Shown: piece after piece, positions 25,664 to 34,941 of the stretch | Numbering within the stretch: the first letter of the stretch is position 1 | How the letters are laid out: the number at the start of each line of letters is the position of its first letter | Origin: Sulfurimonas sp. | GTDB taxonomy: Bacteria > Campylobacterota > Campylobacteria > Campylobacterales > Sulfurimonadaceae | DNA length: 47,717 bases | Direction of reading: 5' to 3' | Assembly: GCA_011391635.1 (NCBI GenBank) | Contig: JAABQD010000022.1 | Span: forward strand, 1-47,717 | Made by a program: the position numbers and the translations under genes | The notes under the pieces: model-generated | The model's database searches: none | What the model saw: the letters and a program-made list of their open reading frames with translations, nothing else | What the model was told of the DNA's origin: nothing

Positions 25664-26748
25664 GTGAAGAGATGGAAGAAAAAAAATCTATTGATATAAA
25701 AAAGTTGCTCAAAAGCGTTTTGGCTTTTAAATCTTCGGATTTACACTTAGTTGTTGGAAGTGAACCACAAATTCGTATAGATAAAGAGTTGCGACCTTTG
25801 AATTTACCTGTATTGGATGCAGATCAAATTGAGGAGATGGCATACTCTCTCATAGAAGATAAACAGAAAAAGGAGTTTGAAGAGCATAACGAGCTTGATT
25901 TTTCTTTTCAACTTGATGGCATTGGTCGTTTTCGTGCGAATTACTACCGTACTATTTATGGAATTGGGTGTGCATTTCGTATGATTCCTATCGATATTCC
26001 AACACTTGATGAGTATGGAAATCCTCCTATTTTTAAAGAGCTTATCAAGCGAGAAAAAGGGCTTATTCTTGTCACTGGACCAACAGGAAGTGGTAAATCA
26101 ACAACTCTGGCTTCCATGCTTCATGAGATAAATCTCACTGAAAGACGACACATCATCACTGTTGAAGACCCAGTTGAGTTTGTACATAAAAATATTAAGT
26201 CACTCTTTTCTCAAAGAGATGTAGGACACAGCACGGCATCTTTTGCCACAGCTCTGAAGTTTGCTTTGCGTCAAGATCCAGACATCATCCTCATCGGGGA
26301 AATGCGAGATGCTGAGACTATCGGTGCGGCACTTACAGCGGCAGAAACGGGACACTTGGTTTTTGGAACACTCCACACGAATTCCGCACCAAGTACAATC
26401 AACCGTATTATTGATGTATTTAGCGGTCAAGAACAAGCACAGGTAAGAGCACAACTTGCATCTTCACTTATTGCGGTTGTCTCACAATCACTTATTCCTA
26501 AACTAGGTGGAGGCAAGGTGGCTTCTCAAGAAATTTTGATAACAAATCCAGCTATTTCCAATCTCATTCGAGAAGATAAAGTACATCAAATCTACTCACA
26601 AATGCAGTTAAATCAGACTGAAACAGGAATGACGACACAAACGCAACAGCTCATCGATTTGGTGCAAAGACAAAAAGTATCCAAAGAGAATGCTCTTAAA
26701 AATTCTAATCGTCCTGATGAACTTAAAAAATTGATTGATAATCTTTGA
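25660..26748 (+). CDS. pilT: Type IV pilus retraction ATPase PilT
   Basis: Hexameric motor that disassembles type IV pili. Walker A is GPTGSGKST (140–148), followed by the Asp box VEDPVEF, the Walker B segment DPDIILIGEMRD and the His box GTLHTNSA. The C-terminal AIRNLIRE signature appears as AISNLIRED. At 362 residues it is a normal PilT or PilU. In naturally competent bacteria PilT retraction draws DNA in, which is relevant to the dispersed repeat in this window, but no other pilus or com gene is near. Confidence 0.95.
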   Translation: MSEEMEEKKSIDIKKLLKSVLAFKSSDLHLVVGSEPQIRIDKELRPLNLPVLDADQIEEMAYSLIEDKQKKEFEEHNELDFSFQLDGIGRFRANYYRTIYGIGCAFRMIPIDIPTLDEYGNPPIFKELIKREKGLILVTGPTGSGKSTTLASMLHEINLTERRHIITVEDPVEFVHKNIKSLFSQRDVGHSTASFATALKFALRQDPDIILIGEMRDAETIGAALTAAETGHLVFGTLHTNSAPSTINRIIDVFSGQEQAQVRAQLASSLIAVVSQSLIPKLGGGKVASQEILITNPAISNLIREDKVHQIYSQMQLNQTETGMTTQTQQLIDLVQRQKVSKENALKNSNRPDELKKLIDNL

Positions 26749-27000
26749 AAAATAAATATGGAAAATTCTTAATACATGATACATTATTTGGTATCAACTT
26801 CAATTATCTTATATAAAACATAAAATGTAGGATATTTGAAACATACCAAATCTAAATACAGAATATATTTTTAGAAAAAATATTGATAAAAAATATGATA
26901 AATAATCCACATGCCAATACTTTAGATTTTGAGATAGCTCGGCAAGTAAAAGAACCATAATCTGATATAATTTTAAAAATTAAACAAAAGAGAATAAAGT
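26749..27000. other. Intergenic spacer between pilT and greA
   Basis: 252 AT-rich bases with no supported gene. It holds one copy of the GGCATGTGG repeat (complement at 26907–26915), one of the four copies by my count that lie outside coding sequence, and the greA promoter element. A weak nine-base inverted pair (ATTTGGTAT at 26786, ATACCAAAT at 26843) was also seen. Confidence 0.6.
26966..26971 (+). promoter_or_regulatory. Probable -10 element (TATAAT) for greA
   Basis: Consensus TATAAT 30 bases upstream of the greA ATG, with a TG dinucleotide nearby (TCTGATATAAT). The greA gene starts a new transcript here. Confidence 0.55.
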
Positions 27001-27498
27001 ATGAAAAAAGTTGAACCAATGACACTGTTTGGGTATAACAAACTTCAAGCTGAAGTCAAAGATTTAAAAACTGTCAAGAGACCAGCAGTTGTAAAAGCGA
27101 TAGAAGAAGCACTTGAGCATGGCGACTTGAAAGAAAACTCTGAATACCATGCAGCAAAAGAGCAACAAAAACTTATAGATAATCGCTTGGCAGAACTTGC
27201 AGATATGATTGGCAATGTACAAATAGTTGACCCCTCAGAGCTTGAACATGCACGAGTGAGTTTTGGCTCAACAGTTGTGTTGTGCGATTTGGATACAGAT
27301 GAGGAGCTTACTTATGTGATTGTAGGTGGAAGTGAAAGTAACCCTGATATCGGGCTTATCTCTTTTAGTTCTCCTTTGGCAAAACAGCTTTTGGGACGAG
27401 AAGAGGGTGACGATTTTAAATGTAAACTCCCTAACGGCGAAAAATCATACGAAATTTTGGAAGTAAAATATCAGGAGATAGTCTTTGAGTGCAATTAA
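27001..27498 (+). CDS. greA: Transcription elongation factor GreA
   Basis: Rescues backtracked RNA polymerase. The 165-residue protein has the coiled-coil tip with the conserved acidic pair (LEHGDLKENSEYHAAKE, about 39–55) and the C-terminal FKBP-like domain (SFSSPLAKQLLGREEGD). Overlaps the argC start by 14 bases. Confidence 0.97.
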   Translation: MKKVEPMTLFGYNKLQAEVKDLKTVKRPAVVKAIEEALEHGDLKENSEYHAAKEQQKLIDNRLAELADMIGNVQIVDPSELEHARVSFGSTVVLCDLDTDEELTYVIVGGSESNPDIGLISFSSPLAKQLLGREEGDDFKCKLPNGEKSYEILEVKYQEIVFECN

Positions 27499-28489
27499 TG
27501 TCGGGATTATCGGAGCGAGTGGATATACGGGGCTTGAGCTTGTAAAAATTCTCATTAACCATCCCAAATTTCATCTTAACTATGTTGCAAACTCTGAGGG
27601 TGGAACGACACTCTCAGAGCTTCATCCCTCTTTGGCAAAAGTGTATGAGTGCAGTGTAGAAAAAGCTGATGTCGATGAAGCTGCAAAGAGATGTGAACTT
27701 CTCTTTTTGGCAGTGCCACATCAAACTGCCATGGCATTTGTCGAGCCACTTTTGGCATGTGGAGTGAAAGTTGTAGATTTATCGGCGGATTATCGATTGC
27801 CACAAGATATTTACGAGGAATTTTACTGTCCGCACACGGATGTAGAGAATTTAGAGAGTGCTGTTTATGGACTTCCTGAGATGTTTCGAGATGAGCTAAA
27901 GAGTGCCTCTTTAGTCGCGAATCCTGGATGTTTTCCAACTTCTGCGATTTTGGGAATCTTGCCGTTTATGAAGTTTCGAGTGGCTCATACGCCAGTGATT
28001 GTAGATTCTAAAACAGGTGTGAGTGGAGCAGGGAAAAAACTGAGCGATGTGACACATTTTGTCAATGTCAATGACAATCTTTTTGCGTATAATCCACTCT
28101 CGCATAGACATGCACCAGAGATTGCTCAGAAGCTTGATATCCCTTATGATGAGGTCAATTTTGTACCACATTTAGTGCCTCTTACCCGCGGGATGATTTC
28201 ATCCATTTATCTTCAAGTGAGTGGTTCGTTTGATGCGGTTGAAGTATTAAAAGAGTATTACAAAGATGAACCTTTTGTGAGAATTTGCAAAAATCCTGTG
28301 GATATGAAGAATGTTGCAGGAACAAATTTTTGTGATATTTATGTTAAACAAAAAGCGAATATACTTTTCATCTCAAGTGCAATCGATAATCTTATGCGTG
28401 GAGCTTCCTCTCAAGCTGTTGTAAATGCAAATATAATGATGGGATTAACAGAGACTCTCGGCATTCCAAATATTGCGTATGTCCCATAA
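27485..28489 (+). CDS. argC: N-acetyl-gamma-glutamyl-phosphate reductase
   Basis: Arginine biosynthesis, NADPH-dependent reduction of N-acetylglutamyl phosphate. The dinucleotide motif GIIGASGYTG is at 8–17, the catalytic Cys is in ANPGCFPTS and the His is in PLSHRHAPEI. The start is TTG at 27485 with AGGAGA at good spacing, inside the end of greA. 334 residues is normal. A repeat copy (27754) is read as LLACGV. Confidence 0.96.
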   Translation: MSAINVGIIGASGYTGLELVKILINHPKFHLNYVANSEGGTTLSELHPSLAKVYECSVEKADVDEAAKRCELLFLAVPHQTAMAFVEPLLACGVKVVDLSADYRLPQDIYEEFYCPHTDVENLESAVYGLPEMFRDELKSASLVANPGCFPTSAILGILPFMKFRVAHTPVIVDSKTGVSGAGKKLSDVTHFVNVNDNLFAYNPLSHRHAPEIAQKLDIPYDEVNFVPHLVPLTRGMISSIYLQVSGSFDAVEVLKEYYKDEPFVRICKNPVDMKNVAGTNFCDIYVKQKANILFISSAIDNLMRGASSQAVVNANIMMGLTETLGIPNIAYVP

Positions 28490-29216
28490 TATAGAACTCA
28501 AAGAGGGTGCATTTGTTGTTGCAGATGCACACTACTCGCACCTTCGTCCACAACTCTTAGTATTCATCAAAGCGATTCACTCCAAAAAACTTCAACCTAC
28601 ACAACTCATTTTTTTAGGGGATATGTTTGATACACTTTTTGGTGAAATCCCTTATACGGCAAAAATAAATCAAGAGGCGATAGAGCTTTTAAATGCAATA
28701 TCCAAAGAGATAGAACTCATCTATCTTGAGGGAAATCATGACTTTAATCTCACAAAAATATTTCCACATGCCAAGATATTTGGAATCAACCAGCAACCTT
28801 TGGCATGTGGATATGAAAACAGGATTGTAATGTTGGCACATGGCGATTTTGATGGAAACAGAGGCTATAAAATATATACTTCTCTCATTCGAAATCATTT
28901 TGTACTTCTTCTGCTGGGAGCTATTAATTTTATAAGTAATAACTTTATTTTAGATAAACTTGATGTGTATTTAAGTAAAAAAAATGATTGCAGAGAGTTT
29001 GTTGGATTTGAGACATTTATTGCTCAAAGACTCAGTCGTAGATTTAAGTGTGACACCTTTATAGAGGGGCATTTTCATCAAAATAAAAGTGTGCAATTGG
29101 ATAATTTCAGATATATAAACTTGGGAGCTTTTGCTTGCAATCAAAGATATTTTATTGTAAAATCGTCCACAGAAGTAGAGTTACTAGAAGAAAAGATTTT
29201 CTTTAAGGATAGATAA
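28479..29216 (+). CDS. Metallophosphoesterase, LpxH/UDP-2,3-diacylglucosamine hydrolase-like
   Basis: The calcineurin-like motifs are complete: ADAHYSH, FLGDMFD, EGNHDFN, AHGD and GHFHQ. Gram-negatives of this phylum use such an enzyme in lipid A synthesis, and the C-terminal half with YINLGA fits LpxH-like proteins, though general phosphoesterase cannot be excluded. I chose ATG 28479, which overlaps the end of argC. Two repeat copies only 38 bases apart (28764 and 28802) are in opposite orientations and read as FPHAKI and LACGY. Confidence 0.85.
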   Translation: MSHNIELKEGAFVVADAHYSHLRPQLLVFIKAIHSKKLQPTQLIFLGDMFDTLFGEIPYTAKINQEAIELLNAISKEIELIYLEGNHDFNLTKIFPHAKIFGINQQPLACGYENRIVMLAHGDFDGNRGYKIYTSLIRNHFVLLLLGAINFISNNFILDKLDVYLSKKNDCREFVGFETFIAQRLSRRFKCDTFIEGHFHQNKSVQLDNFRYINLGAFACNQRYFIVKSSTEVELLEEKIFFKDR

Positions 29217-29218
29217 GC

Positions 29219-30157
29219 ATGGATGATAATTCATTAAAAGTTGGTTCCAATGAAATGGAACTTGTTGATTTTCGCATATTTAAAGAAGAAAATGGCGAAA
29301 TATACGAAGGGATTTATGGGATAAATGTCTCAAAAGTTCGTGAAATAATTCGTATTCCTAAATTGACAGAATTACCTGGTACGCCAGATTACATTGAGGG
29401 AATTTTTGATTTAAGAAGTGTTGTTATCCCTGTTGTGAATTTGGCAAAGTGGATGGGAATTTGTGCACCTGACAATGTCGAAGAGACATCGAGAATCATC
29501 ATTACTGAGTTTAACAATGTTCTTATTGGTTTTGTGGTGCATGAAGCAAAAAGAATACGAAGAATCAATTGGAGTGATATAGAACCATCAACATTTGGAA
29601 GTGGTTCTGGTTCTCTTGATGGCAGTAAAATCACTGGTGTTACAATGATTGAAAATGACAATGTACTCCTTATCCTTGATTTGGAGAGTGTTGTCCAAGA
29701 TTTGGGACTTTATGAGCCAGATATCGATTATGTTCCTGAAGAGTTAGATTCGTTTGATGGTCTTGTATTGATTTTGGATGACAGTGCGACTGCGAGAAAA
29801 ATAGTCAAAGAAGCTCTTGTAAAAATGGGCTTTGATGTCATCGAAGCCACAGATGGAGATGATGGACTTGCTAAGTTAGAAGCTCTTTATGAGACACATG
29901 GCAGTAACATCTCTGACTATGTGAAACTTATCATATCAGATGTTGAGATGCCGAAAATGGATGGTTTTCACTTCGCTGCAAATGTGAAGGAAGATGGAAG
30001 ATTTAATAATATACCAATTATATTTAACTCATCGATTAGTGATAGTTTTAGTGAAGGCAGAGGAAAAAAAGCTGGTGGAGAGGCTTATTTAGTTAAGTTT
30101 GAAGCAGCTTCATTTTATGATGAAGTGGCACGAGTAGTTCGTGCACATATAAAGTAG
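29219..30157 (+). CDS. cheV: Chemotaxis protein CheV (CheW–receiver fusion)
   Basis: An N-terminal CheW domain (about 10–165; LPGTPDYIEGIFDLR, VIPVVNLAKW) is joined to a receiver domain (about 180–312) with LILDDSATAR, phosphoacceptor Asp241 (ISDVEMPKMDG) and Lys in YLVKF. Links receptors to CheA and may damp signals by taking phosphate. First gene of the cheV–cheA–cheW operon, three bases after the lpxH-like gene. Confidence 0.96.
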   Translation: MDDNSLKVGSNEMELVDFRIFKEENGEIYEGIYGINVSKVREIIRIPKLTELPGTPDYIEGIFDLRSVVIPVVNLAKWMGICAPDNVEETSRIIITEFNNVLIGFVVHEAKRIRRINWSDIEPSTFGSGSGSLDGSKITGVTMIENDNVLLILDLESVVQDLGLYEPDIDYVPEELDSFDGLVLILDDSATARKIVKEALVKMGFDVIEATDGDDGLAKLEALYETHGSNISDYVKLIISDVEMPKMDGFHFAANVKEDGRFNNIPIIFNSSISDSFSEGRGKKAGGEAYLVKFEAASFYDEVARVVRAHIK

Positions 30158-30167
30158 GAGTTTAGAT

Positions 30168-32570
30168 ATGGATGAATTTCAAGAAATATTACAAGATTTT
30201 TTAGTTGAATCTTTTGAGTTGATAGAGCAGTTAGACCAAGATTTGGTTGAACTAGAATCAAGACCAGATGATTTGGAACTTTTAAACGGAATCTTCCGTG
30301 TTGCTCATACGGTCAAGGGAGCTTCTTCGTTTTTAAATTTTGATGTATTGACACATCTTACGCATCATATGGAAGATGTTCTCAACAAAGCAAGACATGG
30401 TGAACTCGCTATTACTGCAGAAGTTATGGATGTTGTCTTGGAATCAATAGATTTGATGAAATCTTTGTTATCTATTATTCGTGATACAAGTTCTGATGCA
30501 GGGGTTGAAGTCGGGGACTGTGTTATTCGTCTTGATAAAATCAGTGGTGGAACGGGTGAAGTTCATACGCCTGTTGCACAAGCAAAAGCTCCTGTTGTTG
30601 AAGAAGTTCAAGAAGTAGAAGAGGTTGCATCTTCAGAAGAGCCAGATTATGAAAATATGAATGATGATGAAGTTGAAGCTGAAATTGAGAGACTTTTGCA
30701 AAAAAGACAACAAGAAGATAGAGCAAAACGAGAAGCAAAAATAGCAGCAGGAGAGAGTGTTCTTGCCGCTCCACCTGAACCTACAGAAGATGAGCCTACT
30801 CCAGCTCCAAAAGCAACTCCTGCACCAGCACCAGTTGCTCCTGCACCGGTTGCTCCAAGAGCAGCAGCAGCAAAAGCGAGACAGGATGAGGAAGATGCAA
30901 AAGCAGCCGCTCCAGCAACAAGAGCTCCAGCAGTTGTAGAACAAACGATTCGTGTAGATGTCAAGCGACTTGACCACCTTATGAATCTTATTGGAGAACT
31001 TGTTCTTGCAAAAAACCGTCTTATCAAAATCAATGTGGATGTTGAAGAGCGATATGAAGGTGAAGAGTTCTTAGAAGAACTCAATCAAGTTGTTTCTATT
31101 GTTTCACTTGTAACGACGGATTTACAAATCGCCGTAATGAAAACAAGAATGCTTCCGATTGGAAAAGTGTTTAATAAATTCCCAAGAATGATTCGTGATT
31201 TGAGTCGTGAGCTTAATAAAAAAATTGAGCTTGAGATTTCTGGAGAAGAGACAGAACTTGATAAATCAATTGTTGAAGAGATTGGAGACCCACTTGTACA
31301 CATTATTAGAAATTCATGTGACCATGGTGTTGAAACTCCAGATGTGCGTGTAGCAGCAGGAAAACCTGAATCAGGTATTATCACACTCAAAGCATACAAT
31401 GAAGGGAATGCTATCGTTATTCAGATAGATGATAACGGAAAAGGTCTTGACCCTGAGATGTTGAAAAACAAATCAGTTGAAAAAGGAATTATTACGGATG
31501 CAGAAGCGGATGTAATGAGTGACAAAGAGGCTTTTGCACTTATCTTTAAACCAGGTTTTTCTACTGCTGCTGCTGTAACAAGTGTTTCCGGGCGTGGCGT
31601 TGGAATGGATGTTGTAAAAACAAATATTGAAAAACTTAATGGTATTATTGATATAGAGAGTGAGGTAGGTGTTGGAACATCTATGAAACTCAAAATTCCT
31701 TTAACTCTTGCGATTATTCAGGCTCTTTTAGTAGGTGTTCAGGAGGAGCATTATGCAATTCCTCTCGCGTCAGTTTTAGAAACTGTTCGTATATCAAAAG
31801 ATGAAATTTATACAGTTGAAAATCGTTCTGTAATGAGACTTCGTGATGATGTTCTCTCTCTTGTGCATATCGGCGATATTTTCGAAGTTGAGCGAATTCT
31901 CGACTCGAGTGAACATGCATATGTAGTTGTTCTAGGACTTGGTTCTAGCAAACTTGGGCTTATTGTGGATACGCTTGTGGGTCAAGAAGAGATAGTTATC
32001 AAATCGATGGGCGATTACTTGAAAGGTATTGAAGGAATTGCTGGGGCTACAATTCGTGGAGATGGTGGAGTAACACTTATCGTGGATGTAGCAGCACTTA
32101 TGCAGATGGCAAAAGGTGTTAAAACAAAAGCATTATCAGAAGAGACAAGCACAAGCTCGAAAAAAGAGAAATCAAAAGCAAGTGATTATAAAGTGATGAT
32201 TGTAGATGATTCTAAAACAGATAGAATGATTATGAGAAAAGCACTAGAGCCACTGGGTGTGACTATCATCGAAGCGAGTGATGGACAAGAAGCACTGAAT
32301 ACTTTAAAACAAGGTGACCATAATTTTGATGCGATGCTTATCGATATTGAGATGCCAAGAATGGATGGATATACACTAGCGGGTGAGATTAAAAAATATA
32401 ACAAATACAAAAATCTTCCTCTCATAGCGGTTACATCTCGTACAGGTAAATCGGATCGTATGCGAGGTGTTGAATCTGGAATGATTGAGTACATCACAAA
32501 ACCTTACTCTGCGGACTATTTATCGAGTGTAGTTCAAAGAAATGTTAACTTTAAATCGGAGTTTTTATAA
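30168..32570 (+). CDS. cheA: Chemotaxis histidine kinase CheA with C-terminal receiver (CheAY)
   Basis: Order: Hpt domain with phospho-His47 (FRVAHTVKG), a long Ala/Pro/Glu-rich linker (about 140–255) with no recognisable P2, dimerisation helices, HATPase (HIIRNSCDHG, IQIDDNGKGL, GRGVGMDVVK), CheW-like domain and a receiver with Asp726 (LIDIEMPRMDG) and KPY lysine. This CheAY form is typical of Campylobacterota. 800 residues. Overlaps cheW by one base (TAATG). Confidence 0.97.
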   Translation: MDEFQEILQDFLVESFELIEQLDQDLVELESRPDDLELLNGIFRVAHTVKGASSFLNFDVLTHLTHHMEDVLNKARHGELAITAEVMDVVLESIDLMKSLLSIIRDTSSDAGVEVGDCVIRLDKISGGTGEVHTPVAQAKAPVVEEVQEVEEVASSEEPDYENMNDDEVEAEIERLLQKRQQEDRAKREAKIAAGESVLAAPPEPTEDEPTPAPKATPAPAPVAPAPVAPRAAAAKARQDEEDAKAAAPATRAPAVVEQTIRVDVKRLDHLMNLIGELVLAKNRLIKINVDVEERYEGEEFLEELNQVVSIVSLVTTDLQIAVMKTRMLPIGKVFNKFPRMIRDLSRELNKKIELEISGEETELDKSIVEEIGDPLVHIIRNSCDHGVETPDVRVAAGKPESGIITLKAYNEGNAIVIQIDDNGKGLDPEMLKNKSVEKGIITDAEADVMSDKEAFALIFKPGFSTAAAVTSVSGRGVGMDVVKTNIEKLNGIIDIESEVGVGTSMKLKIPLTLAIIQALLVGVQEEHYAIPLASVLETVRISKDEIYTVENRSVMRLRDDVLSLVHIGDIFEVERILDSSEHAYVVVLGLGSSKLGLIVDTLVGQEEIVIKSMGDYLKGIEGIAGATIRGDGGVTLIVDVAALMQMAKGVKTKALSEETSTSSKKEKSKASDYKVMIVDDSKTDRMIMRKALEPLGVTIIEASDGQEALNTLKQGDHNFDAMLIDIEMPRMDGYTLAGEIKKYNKYKNLPLIAVTSRTGKSDRMRGVESGMIEYITKPYSADYLSSVVQRNVNFKSEFL

Positions 32571-33064
32571 TGAGTGATAAATTAAAACAGATTATTAATA
32601 AACAAGGCGAACAGCAAGTAGGTGCAGTGGAACACTCTGCTGATATCATTCAATTGGTTGGATTTATCATAGGCGAAGAAGAGTATGCGGTGCCTATTTT
32701 GACTATTCAAGAGATTATTAAGCCGATTCGATGGACGAGAGTTCCTCAAACTCCTGCGTATGTTTTGGGTGTTTTTAACCTTCGTGGTTCTGTTATACCT
32801 TTGATTGATTTGCGTACGAAATTTGGTCTTCGTCCTATGAAACACAGTGATGAGACGCGTTTTTTTGTTCTTAAGCAAGGCGATGAAGTGGCTGGATTTG
32901 TGATTGACAGATTGACAATGGCAATAAGAATTAAAAAATCAGACATTGGAGCTGCACCTGATACAATGGCTGCAGATGATAGTATGATTGCAGGTGTTGG
33001 AAAACAAGAGGGCAGAATCCTTACAATACTAAAAGTAGATAAATTATTAGCAAGAGATTTTTAG
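32570..33064 (+). CDS. cheW: Chemotaxis coupling protein CheW
   Basis: Adaptor between receptors and CheA. The 164 residues carry EEYAVPILTIQEII, the LRGSVIPLIDLR signature and IGAAPDT. Translationally coupled to cheA. The STAS-MlaE gene follows 12 bases later, so transcription may read into the lipid transport operon. Confidence 0.97.
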   Translation: MSDKLKQIINKQGEQQVGAVEHSADIIQLVGFIIGEEEYAVPILTIQEIIKPIRWTRVPQTPAYVLGVFNLRGSVIPLIDLRTKFGLRPMKHSDETRFFVLKQGDEVAGFVIDRLTMAIRIKKSDIGAAPDTMAADDSMIAGVGKQEGRILTILKVDKLLARDF

Positions 33065-33076
33065 TAAAATCATACG

Positions 33077-34198
33077 ATGAATCTCTCCTCACTTAACATT
33101 CAAATAATAGATAAAAGACTTACCCTGATTTTTTCAGGGGAGTTTACTTTGTATCAGATTACAAAATATCAAAAATTTATAGATACTCTCAGTTTTTCAA
33201 CAATAGAACATGTTGAGATAGACCTTACACAATTAGAACTCTTAGATACTGCGTCCTCCCTTTTTCTCAATAATTTGGAAAAAAATCTTAAAGCCAAAAA
33301 TATAGAAAGTTCTCTTCTCTGTCATAAACAAGAGATACTAGAGAGTCTTGCTTTGGTTGTAAAAGAGAAGAGTAATACCTCAGAGTTTCCACATGCCAAA
33401 AGAGAAAATTTTTTAGAGAGTATGGGTGAAAAAACTTATAATAACTATCTTGGTTTTGTATCTTTTCTCTCTTTTTTAGGCGAGATGTTTCATACGCATG
33501 CACAAAGCTTAAAATCGATAAAAGATATTAGGTACAAAGAGATAGCTTTTGAGATGAATGAGAGTGCGATCAAAGCACTGGGTATTGTTGCTTTGACAAG
33601 TTTCTTAATAGGATTGGTTGTAGCATATCAATCCGCATATCAGCTGAAACTTTATGGTGCAAATATATTTATTGTCGATATGCTCGGTATCTCAATTTTA
33701 AGAGAGTTAGCACCATTAATTACTGCGATAGTTATAGCAGGGCGGAGTGGTTCGGCTTTTACAGCACAAATTGGTGCGATGAAGATAACCCAAGAGTTAG
33801 ATGCTATGCGTACGATGGGATTTGATCCCTATCTTTTTTTAGTTTTACCACGGATTATAGCTTTAATGATTGCTATGCCAATACTGATTTTTGTCTCAGA
33901 TATCATGGGTGTTTTAGGTGGCATGCTAGTGGCAAATTTGGATTTACAGATTACTCCAGAGCTTTTTTTAGATAGATTTAGAGATGTTGTGGCTGCAAAG
34001 CACTTTTTTATAGGTATTGCTAAAGGTCCTTTTTTCGCATTTTTGATAGCAACAATTGGTATTTATCGAGGTTTAATGGTGAAAGATGATACGCAAAGTA
34101 TAGGTTTTAATACAACAAAAAGTGTGGTTGAGTCTCTTTTTGCAGTAATAGTATGTGATGCACTTTTTTCTATTGCATTTACAAATTTGAGAATGTAA
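33077..34198 (+). CDS. mlaE: MlaE-type ABC permease with N-terminal STAS domain
   Basis: The first ~110 residues are a STAS-like domain (DLTQLELLDTASS), and the rest is an MlaE permease with five or so membrane spans and the family motifs AGRSGSAFTAQIGAM and ELDAMRTMG. In the Mla system it forms the inner-membrane channel for phospholipids passed to or from the MCE protein. STAS is a separate protein (MlaB) in E. coli; here it is fused. A repeat copy at 33389 (EFPHAKR) lies in the linker between the two domains. Overlaps mlaF by one base. Confidence 0.92.
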   Translation: MNLSSLNIQIIDKRLTLIFSGEFTLYQITKYQKFIDTLSFSTIEHVEIDLTQLELLDTASSLFLNNLEKNLKAKNIESSLLCHKQEILESLALVVKEKSNTSEFPHAKRENFLESMGEKTYNNYLGFVSFLSFLGEMFHTHAQSLKSIKDIRYKEIAFEMNESAIKALGIVALTSFLIGLVVAYQSAYQLKLYGANIFIVDMLGISILRELAPLITAIVIAGRSGSAFTAQIGAMKITQELDAMRTMGFDPYLFLVLPRIIALMIAMPILIFVSDIMGVLGGMLVANLDLQITPELFLDRFRDVVAAKHFFIGIAKGPFFAFLIATIGIYRGLMVKDDTQSIGFNTTKSVVESLFAVIVCDALFSIAFTNLRM

Positions 34199-34941
34199 TG
34201 CAACCCATTATAAAAGTTCGTGATGTGAAGACAATTTTTGAAAGTAGAGTTGTGCATGATGGACTTAATTTAACTATAAATAGAGGTGAAATTTATGGTT
34301 TGCTTGGACCAAGCGGATGTGGGAAAACAACACTTTTGCGAGAAATGGTTATGCTTCAGCCTTTTAGTGGTGGTACAATTGAGATACTTGGATACGATAT
34401 TAGGAATATACGCCAAGAAGATGCTCAAAAACTCAGACAAAACTGGGGTGTTCTTTTTCAAGCTGGGGCACTCTTTTCTTCCCTCTCTATTGCCGAAAAT
34501 ATTGCTCTTCCTCTGCAAGAATATACAGATCTTTCAGAAAAAATGATAGAAGAAATTGTAAAATTTAAAATCAATTTAGTGGGTCTCAAATCAAGAGATG
34601 CACTTTTATACCCATCACAAATAAGTGGTGGAATGAAAAAAAAGGCAGCTTTGGCTCGTTCTCTAGCGATGGATCCAAAACTTCTTTTTTTGGATGAGCC
34701 AACAAGTGGGCTTGACCCAATCTCAGCTCGTGATTTTGATGCTCTTATTTTGAAGCTTCGTTCCCTTTTAGGACTCACTATTGTTATGGTTTCACACGAT
34801 TTACAATCCATTTATGATACACTCGACAGAGTTGCTATTATAGATAATAAAAAAATAGCATATGAGGGAACATTGAGCGAAGTCACCTTAGTTCAAAGCG
34901 ATTTTATACAAACATTTTTTAGAGGTTATTATGAACAATAA
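34198..34941 (+). CDS. mlaF: ABC transporter ATPase MlaF
   Basis: Walker A GPSGCGKTT at 37–45, Q-loop LFQAGALFSSL, signature ISGGMKKKAALAR and Walker B LLFLDEPTSGLD. The signature with GGM instead of GGQ is characteristic of MlaF-type ATPases. It powers the MlaE permease. Overlaps the next gene by 11 bases. Confidence 0.95.
   Translation: MQPIIKVRDVKTIFESRVVHDGLNLTINRGEIYGLLGPSGCGKTTLLREMVMLQPFSGGTIEILGYDIRNIRQEDAQKLRQNWGVLFQAGALFSSLSIAENIALPLQEYTDLSEKMIEEIVKFKINLVGLKSRDALLYPSQISGGMKKKAALARSLAMDPKLLFLDEPTSGLDPISARDFDALILKLRSLLGLTIVMVSHDLQSIYDTLDRVAIIDNKKIAYEGTLSEVTLVQSDFIQTFFRGYYEQ

Noticed and set aside
26786..26851. Nine-base inverted pair in the pilT–greA spacer
   Set aside because: Arms are short and 48 bases apart in very AT-rich DNA; likely chance.
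30541..31084. Several minus-strand open frames opposite the cheA linker
   Set aside because: They mirror the Ala/Pro/Glu-rich low-complexity linker and have no ribosome site or known domain.
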